This document shows, piece by piece, positions 32,536 to 41,065 of a stretch of DNA of 64,000 bases. Below the pieces are notes generated by a model. The model made no database searches. It was given only the letters and a program-made list of their open reading frames with translations, and was not told where the DNA came from. The DNA comes from DAMBHY01 sp032068765. Its GTDB lineage: Bacteria; Bacteroidota; Bacteroidia; Bacteroidales; Dysgonomonadaceae. The DNA lies in contig DAMBHY010000006.1 of the NCBI GenBank assembly GCA_032068765.1, forward strand, positions 1-64,000, written 5' to 3'. Position 1 is the stretch's first letter. The number at the start of each line of letters is the position of its first letter. A program made the position numbers and the translations under genes.

Positions 32536-34971
32536 TTACTGTTTGTTCAGCCTATTTCTGTAAGCCATATACAAAATTATCTCGGCAGAAGAAAGCACAT
32601 CGGAAATAGCTTGGTATGTGGATGTCTCTTCCGATTTTTCCGCCATACGTTGTTCCGCGATATTGAGTTTGTCGAATGCAATGACATCTGAAATTTCGAT
32701 CTTTCCATTCAAAACATAAGTCCCCAAATGCGTAGCAATAGTTGAAGGTGATAATTCCCGTTCATCCGCGATTTCTTCAATGGATTTTCCTGTGCGATAT
32801 AATTCGTAACTCACTTTTGCACTGTCGCCTTTATTCCTTTTCTTTTTCGGAAGAGTTTCCTCCAAAGGTATAGCATTTTCAAGATTATTTTCTTCTAAAT
32901 ACGTATGAATGATTTCGAGAATCTCGTCGCCATAATTTTCGATAGTTGCTTTTCCAATGCCTTTTATTTCTTTAAGTTGCTTTTTGGTGCGGGGAAGTTT
33001 CTCCACAAGTCCATGCATCACTTTGTTATGCAAAATACGGAAATGAGGAATATCTTCCTGATTTGCAATGCGTGCTCGCCATCGCAAAAGTTGTTTGAAT
33101 AAATCGGCATTTTCGGTATTCTTTGCAGAGAAATTTTCTTTATTCGGTGCGTAGGCGGTTACTTTTGGGAGTTGAAGTGAGAAAGATTTCCGTAAACTGA
33201 AAAACTTGTCCACCTCCAGTGTACCGTCCAGTTCGCTCATCCAAAATCGCTTTTGAAACAGAATGGTGTAGATAAAATTTAAGTTTTTGTCGATGTTTTC
33301 GGCAACGGATTTATTGTCTGTGGTAATCGGTGATTCAGAAATCATTTGCAAAAGTGGCGTTATTTGTGGAACAAAATAAGCCGTAGCCTCACGCAGTCGC
33401 GTGACAATTTTATCTGGCTCCGCATTGTTTTCATACATATTGGTTAGTTGCACCCCAAACTTATTTCCGATTTCACTTACTTCTACCATTTTGTCCATAA
33501 GTGTTTTCGCATACGCGACGGATGAAATCACAAATATCGGTTCGTCTTTAAGAATATCATTATACAACTGACTTGCAGCATCTTTTGCCGAGTTGAAATT
33601 AAAAAGATTTCTCCAAAGAGAAATTAAATAAGATTGTTTGGAAGTTTGCAATTTCTCGGGAAGAGTGTCCAAAGAACGATTGCCATTTTCGGTGAAAGAC
33701 AGAATTTTCTGTTCGTTTCGCAAAGCATTCTTTTGCAATGTGGACTTGAAAACAATTCCTTCAAGTGTACGGCAACGACTCAAAGCAACATAAGCTTGTC
33801 CCGCTGCAAAAGCGTCTTCTGGGTCAATAATCACACGCTCAAAAGTCAATCCTTGACTTTTATGGATGGTGATTGCCCATGCTAGACGGAACGGATATTG
33901 CGTGAATGTTCCTAAAATTTCCTCTACAATTTCAGTCGTTTCTTTATTCACTTTGTAGCTTGTATTGTGCCAGATTTGAGGGGAAACTTCAATCTCTTCA
34001 TTGTCGCATTTTACTACGACCTTGTTTTCCTCCAGATGGCTTATAATTCCCGTTTTCCCGTTGAAATACTGATGTTCGGCATCATTCTTGATAAACATCA
34101 CCCGCGCGCCTTCTTTCAGTTCCAAGGTTTTATCCGCAGGAAAAATGTTTTCGGGGAAATCACCTTCCACTTTAGCGTCGAAGTAAAATGTTTCATTTTC
34201 GATTTTCTCCATTTCGCGGGTGTTGATTTCATCCGCTTTATAATTATGAGTAGTGAGGATGATATGGAAATTATCTTCTGGGCATTCAAAATCCGGTTGA
34301 TAACGGCTTGCAAGAATCTCTTGTGCTTTTGACGACACTTTTCCCATTCGGATTTCATTCAGAATTTCGATAAAAGTGTTGTCATTTTGGCGGTATACTT
34401 TCGTAAATTCTAGATACACGGGCTGATTGTTTTCCAGCACTTTGCTGTCAAAAAAGTACAAACTCGAATAATAATCTTTCAAAAGCATCTGCTCATCTCG
34501 TTTGGCTACGGGCGATAACTGAAACATATCGCCGATAAAAACCATCTGCACTCCGCCAAAAGGTTCGCCGTTTCTGTGTCTTGCATGTCGCAGTAGCGTG
34601 TCGATGGCATCCAGAATATCTGCTCGCACCATGCTCACCTCGTCAATCACCAGCAGTTCCAATTCCTGCAGACGGCGCAGTCTATCCCTGTTTAGTTTCA
34701 CTTTTCCTACAAGGTCTTTTCTCCCTTCTGGCGTGGGAATGAAAGGAGTCAGAGGCAGCAAAAAGAATGAATGAATAGTTGAACCACCCGCATTGATAGC
34801 CGCAACACCCGTAGGGGCAATCACCGCCATTTGTTTAGGACAATCATTTTTAAGACGGTGGAGAAAGGTGGTTTTTCCGGTACCTGCTTTTCCTGTAATA
34901 AAAACATTCTTATCCGTGTAGGTAATAAACTCAAAAGCGGTGTCGAAATTGGAGTAGGTGGACTGTTGCAT
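32536..34971 (-). CDS. PIF1/RecD-like helicase with HRDC and C-terminal HTH domains
   Basis: About 811 residues. An N-terminal superfamily 1 helicase begins with Walker A ITGKAGTGKTTFL, continues with LVIDEVSMVRADILDAID, and has the C-terminal motif QAYVALSRCRTLEGIV. An HRDC domain (LRWRARIANQEDIPHF) and a helix-turn-helix (KSIEEIADERELSPSTIATHL) end the protein. It probably unwinds DNA in replication or repair. The start at 34971 is set by the promoter only 9 nt upstream; a longer frame to 35019 would include it. Confidence 0.9.
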   Translation of the reverse strand: MQQSTYSNFDTAFEFITYTDKNVFITGKAGTGKTTFLHRLKNDCPKQMAVIAPTGVAAINAGGSTIHSFFLLPLTPFIPTPEGRKDLVGKVKLNRDRLRRLQELELLVIDEVSMVRADILDAIDTLLRHARHRNGEPFGGVQMVFIGDMFQLSPVAKRDEQMLLKDYYSSLYFFDSKVLENNQPVYLEFTKVYRQNDNTFIEILNEIRMGKVSSKAQEILASRYQPDFECPEDNFHIILTTHNYKADEINTREMEKIENETFYFDAKVEGDFPENIFPADKTLELKEGARVMFIKNDAEHQYFNGKTGIISHLEENKVVVKCDNEEIEVSPQIWHNTSYKVNKETTEIVEEILGTFTQYPFRLAWAITIHKSQGLTFERVIIDPEDAFAAGQAYVALSRCRTLEGIVFKSTLQKNALRNEQKILSFTENGNRSLDTLPEKLQTSKQSYLISLWRNLFNFNSAKDAASQLYNDILKDEPIFVISSVAYAKTLMDKMVEVSEIGNKFGVQLTNMYENNAEPDKIVTRLREATAYFVPQITPLLQMISESPITTDNKSVAENIDKNLNFIYTILFQKRFWMSELDGTLEVDKFFSLRKSFSLQLPKVTAYAPNKENFSAKNTENADLFKQLLRWRARIANQEDIPHFRILHNKVMHGLVEKLPRTKKQLKEIKGIGKATIENYGDEILEIIHTYLEENNLENAIPLEETLPKKKRNKGDSAKVSYELYRTGKSIEEIADERELSPSTIATHLGTYVLNGKIEISDVIAFDKLNIAEQRMAEKSEETSTYQAISDVLSSAEIILYMAYRNRLNKQ

Positions 34972-34980
34972 AACTAACTG

Positions 34981-34988
34981 CAAATTTA
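34981..34988 (-). promoter_or_regulatory. -7 element giving a nearly leaderless helicase transcript
   Basis: Minus strand TAAATTTG, 9 nt before the ATG at 34971. It shares the intervening 9-nt sequence, except two bases, and the first codons ATGCAA with the gene starting at 31807. Confidence 0.65.
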
Positions 34989-35039
34989 AGGAATATTGTA
35001 TTATAAATTTAATTATCAACTAACTAATAAAAAAAATAA

Positions 35040-35047
35040 TAAATTTG
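35040..35047 (+). promoter_or_regulatory. -7 element of the HhH/outer-membrane protein gene
   Basis: TAAATTTG, 23 nt before the ATG at 35071. It lies in the upstream frame extension and so rules out a start at 34996. Confidence 0.65.
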
Positions 35048-35070
35048 CATTTCGAAAAATACTATATACG

Positions 35071-37113
35071 ATGAAGAAGATAAACCTGATACCCATAATA
35101 GTGTTAATCGCCATTTTTTGTTTTTCAGACCTCGCCAACGCACAGGAAAATATTTGGCAAAACTATTTGATAGAATTGGCTGATGAGGAAACGAGCGAAG
35201 CACAGATAGAATCCATGTATGAATATCTGAAGCAGTTGGAGGAAAATCCGTTCAATCTCAACACAGTGAGCCGCGAAGACTTGGAACAATTTCCTTTACT
35301 CTCTTTGGAACAAGCCACATCGCTTACGGATTTTCTTGAAAAGAACCGTCCTGTTTACACTGTTTACGAATTAAGGAATGTTCCTCGATTGGATTACAAA
35401 ACGGTGGAGTTGATTCTGCCTTTTTTTTATGTGGGCGAAATGAAAGTGGATAATAGACTCAAACTGAAAGATATTCTACAATACGGTCGCAACGAAGTGC
35501 AATTACGTTTCGATAAAACACTAGAAAAACGAGCCGGTTACGGCACTTTTACCGACAGCATCCTTCAGAAATATCCCAACAGAAAATATCAGGGAGAGGA
35601 TTTTTACAACTCCGTTCGGTACCGATTCTCGTATCGAGACAAAATAAGTGCTGGTATTACGATGGAAAAAGATGCGGGTGAGCCACTCAAAAAAGGTTAC
35701 GACAATTATGGTTTCCACTTCGTGGCTAAGGATTTGGGAAAGCTACAAACCATAGCGATTGGTGATTATACATTGTCTTTCGGTCAGGGTTTGGTGATGA
35801 ACAATAATTTCCTTTCGCCAAAGGCATGGGCATCCAACAATCTGATACGAAATACCACTGAACCCAAAAGACATTTCTCTACTTCCGAATTCAACTTTTT
35901 TCGAGGTGCCGCAACGGTGTTGAAGATAAAAAATTATTCACTAACAACCTTTGTTTCGTACCAGCATCGTGATGCGAACTTATCCGTAGCTGATGAAATT
36001 ACTTCTTTCAAAGTTGACGGTCTTCATCGTACCCAGTTAGAGATAAAAAAGAAAAACAATGTGGTGGAATTGGTAACCGGAGGAAATCTCAATTACCGCA
36101 AAAACAACTTTCAGGGAGGAGTCTGTTTCATTTATTACAATTTTGACAAACCCATCCATCCGAAAGATGTCCCGTATAATGACTTTGCTTTTCGTGGCAG
36201 GGAAGGGTACAACGCAGGTGCTAATTACGTTTATCGCTTCAGTAGGGTTTTATTCGGCGGGGAATTTGCCATGTCTGCAAACGGGGCACTGTCAACCATC
36301 CACTCTTTGCGTTATCAGCCCATAAATCCGCATTTCGGGACTGTTTCATTTTCCTACAGAAATTACGACAAGAAATATCATGCACCTTACGCACAGCCAT
36401 TTGCAGAGTCTGGTGCGCAAAATGAAACAGGTATTTTTATATCTGCACTTTTCTATCCCATATCTAAACTTACCCTTTCCACCTACGTGGATTTGTTTCG
36501 CTATCCCTATCTGCGCTATCAGGTGGACGAACCGTCTAAAGGCATTGATATGTATATGAATTCGCGTTACGATTTCTCAAAACGCAATGCGTTGGAAGCA
36601 AGGTATAAAGTAAAAATCAAGGAGAAAAATGCCAAATTTCCCGATAGTAGAATGGATATGCTTTTGCCTTACGTTACGCACAAGTTCCGTGTGCTCCACA
36701 ATTATCTGTTTGCCTCAGGCTGGGATACGCGTACGATGATTGACATGGCGGTATACCAGCAACAATATTCCAAAATTAAGAGAGGATGGATGTTGTCCGA
36801 AAACATTGGTTATCGTGGGAAAAGTAAGTGGAGGGGCGACGCTTTTTTCGGCTATTTCAATTCGGAAAGTTACTACGCGCGTCTTTTCTCATACGAAAGA
36901 AATATTTTCAACACGTTCTACATGCCGTCATTTTATGGAAAAGGAATGAGAACCGCTCTGTCTGCCCGATATGATGTAAACGATAAACTTTCTTTCTCCC
37001 TCAAAATCGCGCAAACCCGATATTTTGACAAAGACCAAATTGGGAGCGATACGGAGATGATTGATGCCAATCACCGAACGGATTTATTAACATATTTGAA
37101 ATGGAAGTTTTAG
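35071..37113 (+). CDS. Helix-hairpin-helix domain protein with predicted outer-membrane barrel
   Basis: A 680-residue exported protein. The signal peptide is KKINLIPIIVLIAIFCFSDLANA. Residues about 45-115 hold helix-hairpin-helix pairs of the ComEA type (FNLNTVSREDLEQFPLLS, TVYELRNVPRLDYKTVELI). The rest is rich in Tyr, Phe and alternating polar and non-polar residues, consistent with a beta-barrel, and it ends in a strand (RTDLLTYLKWKF). The family is common in Bacteroidota; binding of DNA or an envelope role is not established. The chosen ATG follows the promoter at 35040. Confidence 0.85.
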   Translation: MKKINLIPIIVLIAIFCFSDLANAQENIWQNYLIELADEETSEAQIESMYEYLKQLEENPFNLNTVSREDLEQFPLLSLEQATSLTDFLEKNRPVYTVYELRNVPRLDYKTVELILPFFYVGEMKVDNRLKLKDILQYGRNEVQLRFDKTLEKRAGYGTFTDSILQKYPNRKYQGEDFYNSVRYRFSYRDKISAGITMEKDAGEPLKKGYDNYGFHFVAKDLGKLQTIAIGDYTLSFGQGLVMNNNFLSPKAWASNNLIRNTTEPKRHFSTSEFNFFRGAATVLKIKNYSLTTFVSYQHRDANLSVADEITSFKVDGLHRTQLEIKKKNNVVELVTGGNLNYRKNNFQGGVCFIYYNFDKPIHPKDVPYNDFAFRGREGYNAGANYVYRFSRVLFGGEFAMSANGALSTIHSLRYQPINPHFGTVSFSYRNYDKKYHAPYAQPFAESGAQNETGIFISALFYPISKLTLSTYVDLFRYPYLRYQVDEPSKGIDMYMNSRYDFSKRNALEARYKVKIKEKNAKFPDSRMDMLLPYVTHKFRVLHNYLFASGWDTRTMIDMAVYQQQYSKIKRGWMLSENIGYRGKSKWRGDAFFGYFNSESYYARLFSYERNIFNTFYMPSFYGKGMRTALSARYDVNDKLSFSLKIAQTRYFDKDQIGSDTEMIDANHRTDLLTYLKWKF

Positions 37114-37261
37114 GATTTTAATTTGATTTTTTACTAGTCCTAAATAATCCTCACAAGTCTGATTTTTTATAAGTTCTGGTTTTAATATTATCCTGATTAT
37201 TTATCAAACAATGCATCAAAAAATAGGCAAACAATACAGCTGATTTTTAAAAACATTTCCC

Positions 37262-37269
37262 TATATTTG
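37262..37269 (+). promoter_or_regulatory. -7 element of the helical-protein gene
   Basis: TATATTTG, an exact match. Transcription would begin near 37274, so the in-frame ATG at 37280 would have a leader of about 6 nt, and the ATG at 37307 one of about 33 nt. Confidence 0.65.
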
Positions 37270-37306
37270 CAGCAAACACATGTCTAATTATTTAAAAAAC
37301 ATTACT

Positions 37307-37996
37307 ATGAGCGAACAAGCAAAGAATACCTCGAAAAAGAAGAAAAGCATTTATTTTACCAACGAACAATCGCTGAACAACTACGACGCAATCTTTACCA
37401 ACATTTCCCAACAACCGCTTATCCAGTCTGAGATGGCACAATATGGCTATGACGAAGCAAAAATTAAAGAGGGAAAAGCATTGGCCGATGCAGCACGTAA
37501 GGCTTACACCGACAACAAGCGTGAAACCGCCGAATCGGTAGCAGCTTATGCAGAAGTAGACAAAGTTATTAACAAGCTGCTGCCTCCATACACAGCTCAT
37601 CGCAAAGCAGCAAAAGTGGCGTTGCGAAAAGATCCTGCCGCAGTAAAACAATTAGGAATTAACGGCAGAGAACCCGATGCAATGGCTGCGCGTATTGAAC
37701 AATTGGAAAACTTTTACACCCAGTTGGAAAATTTTCCTGAAATAGCAAAACAAGTAGAAACAATGAAAGTAACGCCTGAAGAAACGGCAAAAATAAAACC
37801 AATGGTTGCAGAATACCGCACAGCTCGTGCAAAATACCTGCTCGAAAAAGGAGAAAGCCAAGATGCTACAAAAACAAAAGATGCAGCATTCAAAGCCATA
37901 GAAAGCTGGTTGTCAGATTTCTTCGCAGTTGCCAAGATAGCAATGGAAGACCATCCTCAATTATTAGAATCACTTACAAAAATCATAAAATCGTAA
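37307..37996 (+). CDS. Unrecognised helical protein next to a 21-bp repeat array
   Basis: A 229-residue cytoplasmic protein (238 residues if ATG 37280 is used). It has no signal peptide or membrane segment. It is Ala-, Glu- and Lys-rich and looks entirely helical, with stretches such as KIKEGKALADAARKAYTD, AARIEQLENFYTQLENF and the conserved-looking end FFAVAKIAMEDHPQLLESL. I recall similar unnamed proteins in other Bacteroidota genomes ending in a PQLLEAL-type motif, but I cannot verify this here. The gene stops 44 bp before an array of 21-bp repeats. A functional link between protein and array is a hypothesis. Confidence 0.75.
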   Translation: MSEQAKNTSKKKKSIYFTNEQSLNNYDAIFTNISQQPLIQSEMAQYGYDEAKIKEGKALADAARKAYTDNKRETAESVAAYAEVDKVINKLLPPYTAHRKAAKVALRKDPAAVKQLGINGREPDAMAARIEQLENFYTQLENFPEIAKQVETMKVTPEETAKIKPMVAEYRTARAKYLLEKGESQDATKTKDAAFKAIESWLSDFFAVAKIAMEDHPQLLESLTKIIKS

Positions 37997-38040
37997 TTCC
38001 ACCTCCCCGTAGAGCCGCACCATATTGCGGCTCTCACATT

Positions 38041-38215
38041 TACAAAAAAAGCAAAACCCCGCCCGAAAACGTTCCACCCCCGCCCGAAAATCTAATACAC
38101 CGTCCCCAAAAAGCAAAACCCCACCCGAAAATCCTTTACCACTACCCGAAAAAGTATTACCCCGGTTCACAAATCTATAACCCCTGCCCAAAAATGTCTC
38201 ACCCCAACCCAATTC
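38041..38215. repeat. Array of about eight degenerate 21-bp repeats
   Basis: The core CCCGAAAA or a variant starts at 38062, 38083, 38104, 38124, 38145, 38166, 38187 and 38208, with a weak copy at 38041. The step is 21 bp except once 20. The consensus is CCCGAAAA, about 6 variable bases, ACCCC and 2 variable bases. The variable hexamers differ in every copy. No inverted arms are evident, unlike the other arrays. The block is C/A-rich and G-poor on this strand, quite unlike the surrounding A+T-rich DNA. It lies between the helical-protein gene and the ABC-F gene. Confidence 0.82.
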
Positions 38216-38254
38216 ATAATTCTCCATTCTTCATCTTACATCCTTCATTTTTCT

Positions 38255-38262
38255 TACCTTTG
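38255..38262 (+). promoter_or_regulatory. -7 element of the ABC-F gene
   Basis: TACCTTTG matches TAnnTTTG, 29 bp before the ATG at 38292 and 40 bp after the last repeat of the array. Confidence 0.65.
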
Positions 38263-38291
38263 CATACGTACAAAAAAACAATCATAACCCT

Positions 38292-40157
38292 ATGGCAACT
38301 CCTATTCTACAAGTAGAAAATCTCACGAAAAGTTTTGGCGACCTCGTCTTGCTCAACGATGTCTCTTTTGGCATCAACGAAGGCGATAAAATAGGGCTGA
38401 TTGCAAAAAACGGCTCCGGAAAAACCACGCTGCTCAATATCCTGAACGGAACAGAGCCTTATGACTCGGGCAATGTGACTTTTCGCAACAATATTCGCGT
38501 AGCATATCTCCCACAAGAACCAGATTACGACAAGCAGTTGACCGTGCTCGAAGCATGTTTTAGCACCGAAAACGAAGTAGTAAAACTCATTGCGCAATAC
38601 GAAGAGCTGCTTGCCAACGACACACACAATCAATTAGAAGAAGTGCTTGTAAAAATGGATATGCTCAAGGCATGGGACTACGAACAACGCATCAAACAGA
38701 TTCTTTCGCAGCTCAAAATTACCAATTTCGACCAAAAGATAGGCGAACTCTCCGGCGGACAAGTCAAACGGCTCGCGTTGGCAAACGTGCTGATTGAAGA
38801 ACCCGATTTGATAATCCTCGACGAGCCTACCAACCACCTCGATTTGGAAATGGTGGAGTGGCTTGAAGATTACCTTTCACGCAGCACACTATCGCTGTTG
38901 ATGGTAACGCACGACCGATATTTCTTAGACCGTGTATGCTCACAAATCCTCGAAATAGACCAGCAGAATATCTATTCCTACAAAGGAAATTATTCCTATT
39001 TCCTCGAAAAACGCGACGAACGCGTTGCTAACCAAGCAACCGAAGTAGAGAAAGCTCAAAACCTACTACGCAAAGAATTAGACTGGATGCGTAGACAACC
39101 GCAAGCGCGCGCCACCAAAGCAAAATACCGCATAGACGCTTTTTACGAATTGCAAGAAAAAGCAAAAAAACGTCAGGCAGATGAAAATGTGCACATTGCA
39201 GCAAAAGGCGCCTACATAGGCAACAAGATTTTCGAAGCATCCCACGTAAGTAAAGCTTTTGGCGACATCAAGATTACCGAAGACTTCAATTATATATTTG
39301 CTCGCTACGAAAAAATGGGTATTGTCGGAAACAACGGCACCGGCAAATCCACTTTCGTAAAAATGTTGCTCGGCAAACAACAGCCCGACAGCGGACATTT
39401 CGACATAGGCGACACGGTAAATTTCGGATATTTCAGCCAGGAAGGATTGCAGTTCAACGAACAGATGAAGGTCATCGATGTAGTTCAGGATATAGCCGAA
39501 GTTATCGACATGGGAAAAGGCGTCCGCCTCACAGCCTCACAATTCCTCAATCATTTCCTTTTTCCACCCGAAAAACAGCATAACTACGTCTATAAATTAA
39601 GTGGAGGAGAGAAAAGAAGATTGTATCTCTGCACGGTTCTCATCAAAAATCCCAATTTCCTCGTACTCGATGAGCCGACCAACGATTTGGATATCGTCAC
39701 ACTCAATATCCTCGAAGAATACCTGTCCACTTTTAAGGGATGCCTCATTGTTGTTTCGCACGACCGTTACTTTATGGACAAAGTTGTCGACCATCTTCTT
39801 GTTTTCCACGGAAAGGCAGACATTCAGGATTTCCCCGGCAACTATTCGCAATATCGTCACTGGAAAAGTCTGGAGGATAAGAAAGAAGATTCTGAACAAA
39901 AGAAAGTTGTAAAAACCGAAGATAGGCCCAAATCCACAGAAAAGAAAAAACTATCATACAAAGAACAGCGCGAGTTCGATACACTAGAAGATGAAATAAA
40001 AGCGATGGAAGAAGAGAAAGAACGACTTTCAGAAGAGATGTACGCCGGCAATCTTTCATCGGAAGAACTTGTTTCAAAGTCGAACCGTGTTTCGGAATTG
40101 ATTGAGTTGATTGATGAAAAAACTTTTCGTTGGCTAGAGCTAAGCGAATTTATTTGA
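38292..40157 (+). CDS. ABC-F family ATPase (Uup-like)
   Basis: A 621-residue cytoplasmic protein with two ABC domains and no membrane part. The first has Walker A IAKNGSGKTTLLN, signature ELSGGQVKRLALA and Walker B LIILDEPTNHLDLE; the second GNNGTGKSTFVK, KLSGGEKRRLYLC and LVLDEPTNDLD. A linker and a charged C-terminal coiled coil (about residues 540-621) follow, as in Uup. ABC-F proteins act on the ribosome or, for Uup, in nucleic-acid transactions. No resistance-type interdomain linker is obvious, so a housekeeping role is favoured. Confidence 0.93.
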   Translation: MATPILQVENLTKSFGDLVLLNDVSFGINEGDKIGLIAKNGSGKTTLLNILNGTEPYDSGNVTFRNNIRVAYLPQEPDYDKQLTVLEACFSTENEVVKLIAQYEELLANDTHNQLEEVLVKMDMLKAWDYEQRIKQILSQLKITNFDQKIGELSGGQVKRLALANVLIEEPDLIILDEPTNHLDLEMVEWLEDYLSRSTLSLLMVTHDRYFLDRVCSQILEIDQQNIYSYKGNYSYFLEKRDERVANQATEVEKAQNLLRKELDWMRRQPQARATKAKYRIDAFYELQEKAKKRQADENVHIAAKGAYIGNKIFEASHVSKAFGDIKITEDFNYIFARYEKMGIVGNNGTGKSTFVKMLLGKQQPDSGHFDIGDTVNFGYFSQEGLQFNEQMKVIDVVQDIAEVIDMGKGVRLTASQFLNHFLFPPEKQHNYVYKLSGGEKRRLYLCTVLIKNPNFLVLDEPTNDLDIVTLNILEEYLSTFKGCLIVVSHDRYFMDKVVDHLLVFHGKADIQDFPGNYSQYRHWKSLEDKKEDSEQKKVVKTEDRPKSTEKKKLSYKEQREFDTLEDEIKAMEEEKERLSEEMYAGNLSSEELVSKSNRVSELIELIDEKTFRWLELSEFI

Positions 40158-40185
40158 TAAATTTTCTATATACATATTATTTCTT

Positions 40186-40193
40186 TATATTTG
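40186..40193 (+). promoter_or_regulatory. -7 element of the rubrerythrin gene
   Basis: TATATTTG, an exact match, 37 bp before the ATG at 40231. Confidence 0.65.
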
Positions 40194-40230
40194 CCTTCAT
40201 TAGAATTAATAATTAAATTTATTTTTTAAT

Positions 40231-40806
40231 ATGAAAAGTGTAAAAGGAACCCAAACAGAACAAAATCTGTTAAAATCATTTGCGGGCGAATCACAAGCAC
40301 GCATGCGTTATACTTATTTTGCAAAGGAAGCAAAAAAAGAAGGTTACGAACAAATAGCTGCCATCTTTGAAGAAACTGCCGATCAGGAAATGGTACACGC
40401 TAAGCGCATGTTCAAATATCTTGAAGGCGGAATGGTAGAAATCACCGCTTCTTATCCTGCAGGAAAAATCGGAAATACAATGGAAAATCTGGAAGAAGCT
40501 GCTGCAGGCGAACATGAAGAATGGTCAGAATTGTATCCTCATTTTGCCGATGTGGCAGAACAGGAAGGTTTCAAGGAAATTGCCACCATGTATCGCATGA
40601 TAGCGAAAGCCGAAACTAATCACGAACAACAATACCTTCAATTGTTGGAAAGAGTGAAGTCAGGCACCGTATTTTCTCGTGAAGAAGACATCGAATGGCA
40701 ATGCCGTCATTGCGGATATGTTTATCTTGGCAAAGTAGCACCTAAAACTTGCCCTTCTTGCTTGCATCCACAGGCATATTTCGAACCACGCAAGAAAAAT
40801 CTATAA
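40231..40806 (+). CDS. rbr: Rubrerythrin
   Basis: A 191-residue non-heme iron protein. The ferritin-like four-helix domain has the di-iron ligands in SFAGESQARMRYTYFA, EETADQEMVHAKRMF, EHEEWSELYPHFADVAEQEGF and KAETNHEQQYLQLL. The C-terminal rubredoxin-like domain has CRHCGYV and CPSCLHPQAYF. It reduces hydrogen peroxide in anaerobes and microaerophiles using electrons from rubredoxin or NADH. Monocistronic, with its own promoter and terminator. Confidence 0.96.
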   Translation: MKSVKGTQTEQNLLKSFAGESQARMRYTYFAKEAKKEGYEQIAAIFEETADQEMVHAKRMFKYLEGGMVEITASYPAGKIGNTMENLEEAAAGEHEEWSELYPHFADVAEQEGFKEIATMYRMIAKAETNHEQQYLQLLERVKSGTVFSREEDIEWQCRHCGYVYLGKVAPKTCPSCLHPQAYFEPRKKNL

Positions 40807-40830
40807 TATAATAGGTTTGAGTCACACAAA

Positions 40831-40862
40831 ACAAAACCTCCCTTTTGGGAGGTTTTGTTATT
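40831..40862 (+). terminator. Intrinsic terminator after rubrerythrin
   Basis: ACAAAACCTCCC (40831-40842) and its complement GGGAGGTTTTGT (40847-40858) form a perfect 12-bp stem with a TTTT loop, followed by a T-rich stretch. Confidence 0.85.
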
Positions 40863-40899
40863 TTATGCCATTAGCAGAATAACGGATGGCATAAAATAA
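40858..40899. repeat. Perfect 14-bp inverted repeat
   Basis: TTATTTTATGCCAT (40858-40871) and ATGGCATAAAATAA (40886-40899) are perfect complements around a 14-nt loop. It adjoins the rubrerythrin terminator and lies between the convergent rubrerythrin and feoB genes, so it may terminate feoB as well, or be a mobile-element remnant. Confidence 0.6.
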
Positions 40900-41065
40900 A
40901 TCCTATAATTGTTAGCTGAAAAATAATTACAATGACGCTGAAAGCGTATATCAACCTAAATATAATCAGCTAATATCCGATTACGTGATGCAGCGCGCGC
41001 ATCAATGTAGAACTTTCATAATCTTTTTTTGATAGACAGAGACAGAAAATTTATGAAAGATTCAT

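Noticed and set aside
34972..35019. Longer N-terminus for the helicase
   Set aside because: The promoter at 34981-34988 lies within it.
37970..38227. Minus-strand gene with Gly-rich heptapeptide repeats
   Set aside because: The frame is open only because the DNA repeats every 21 bp. There is no promoter, and it overlaps the end of the plus-strand gene.
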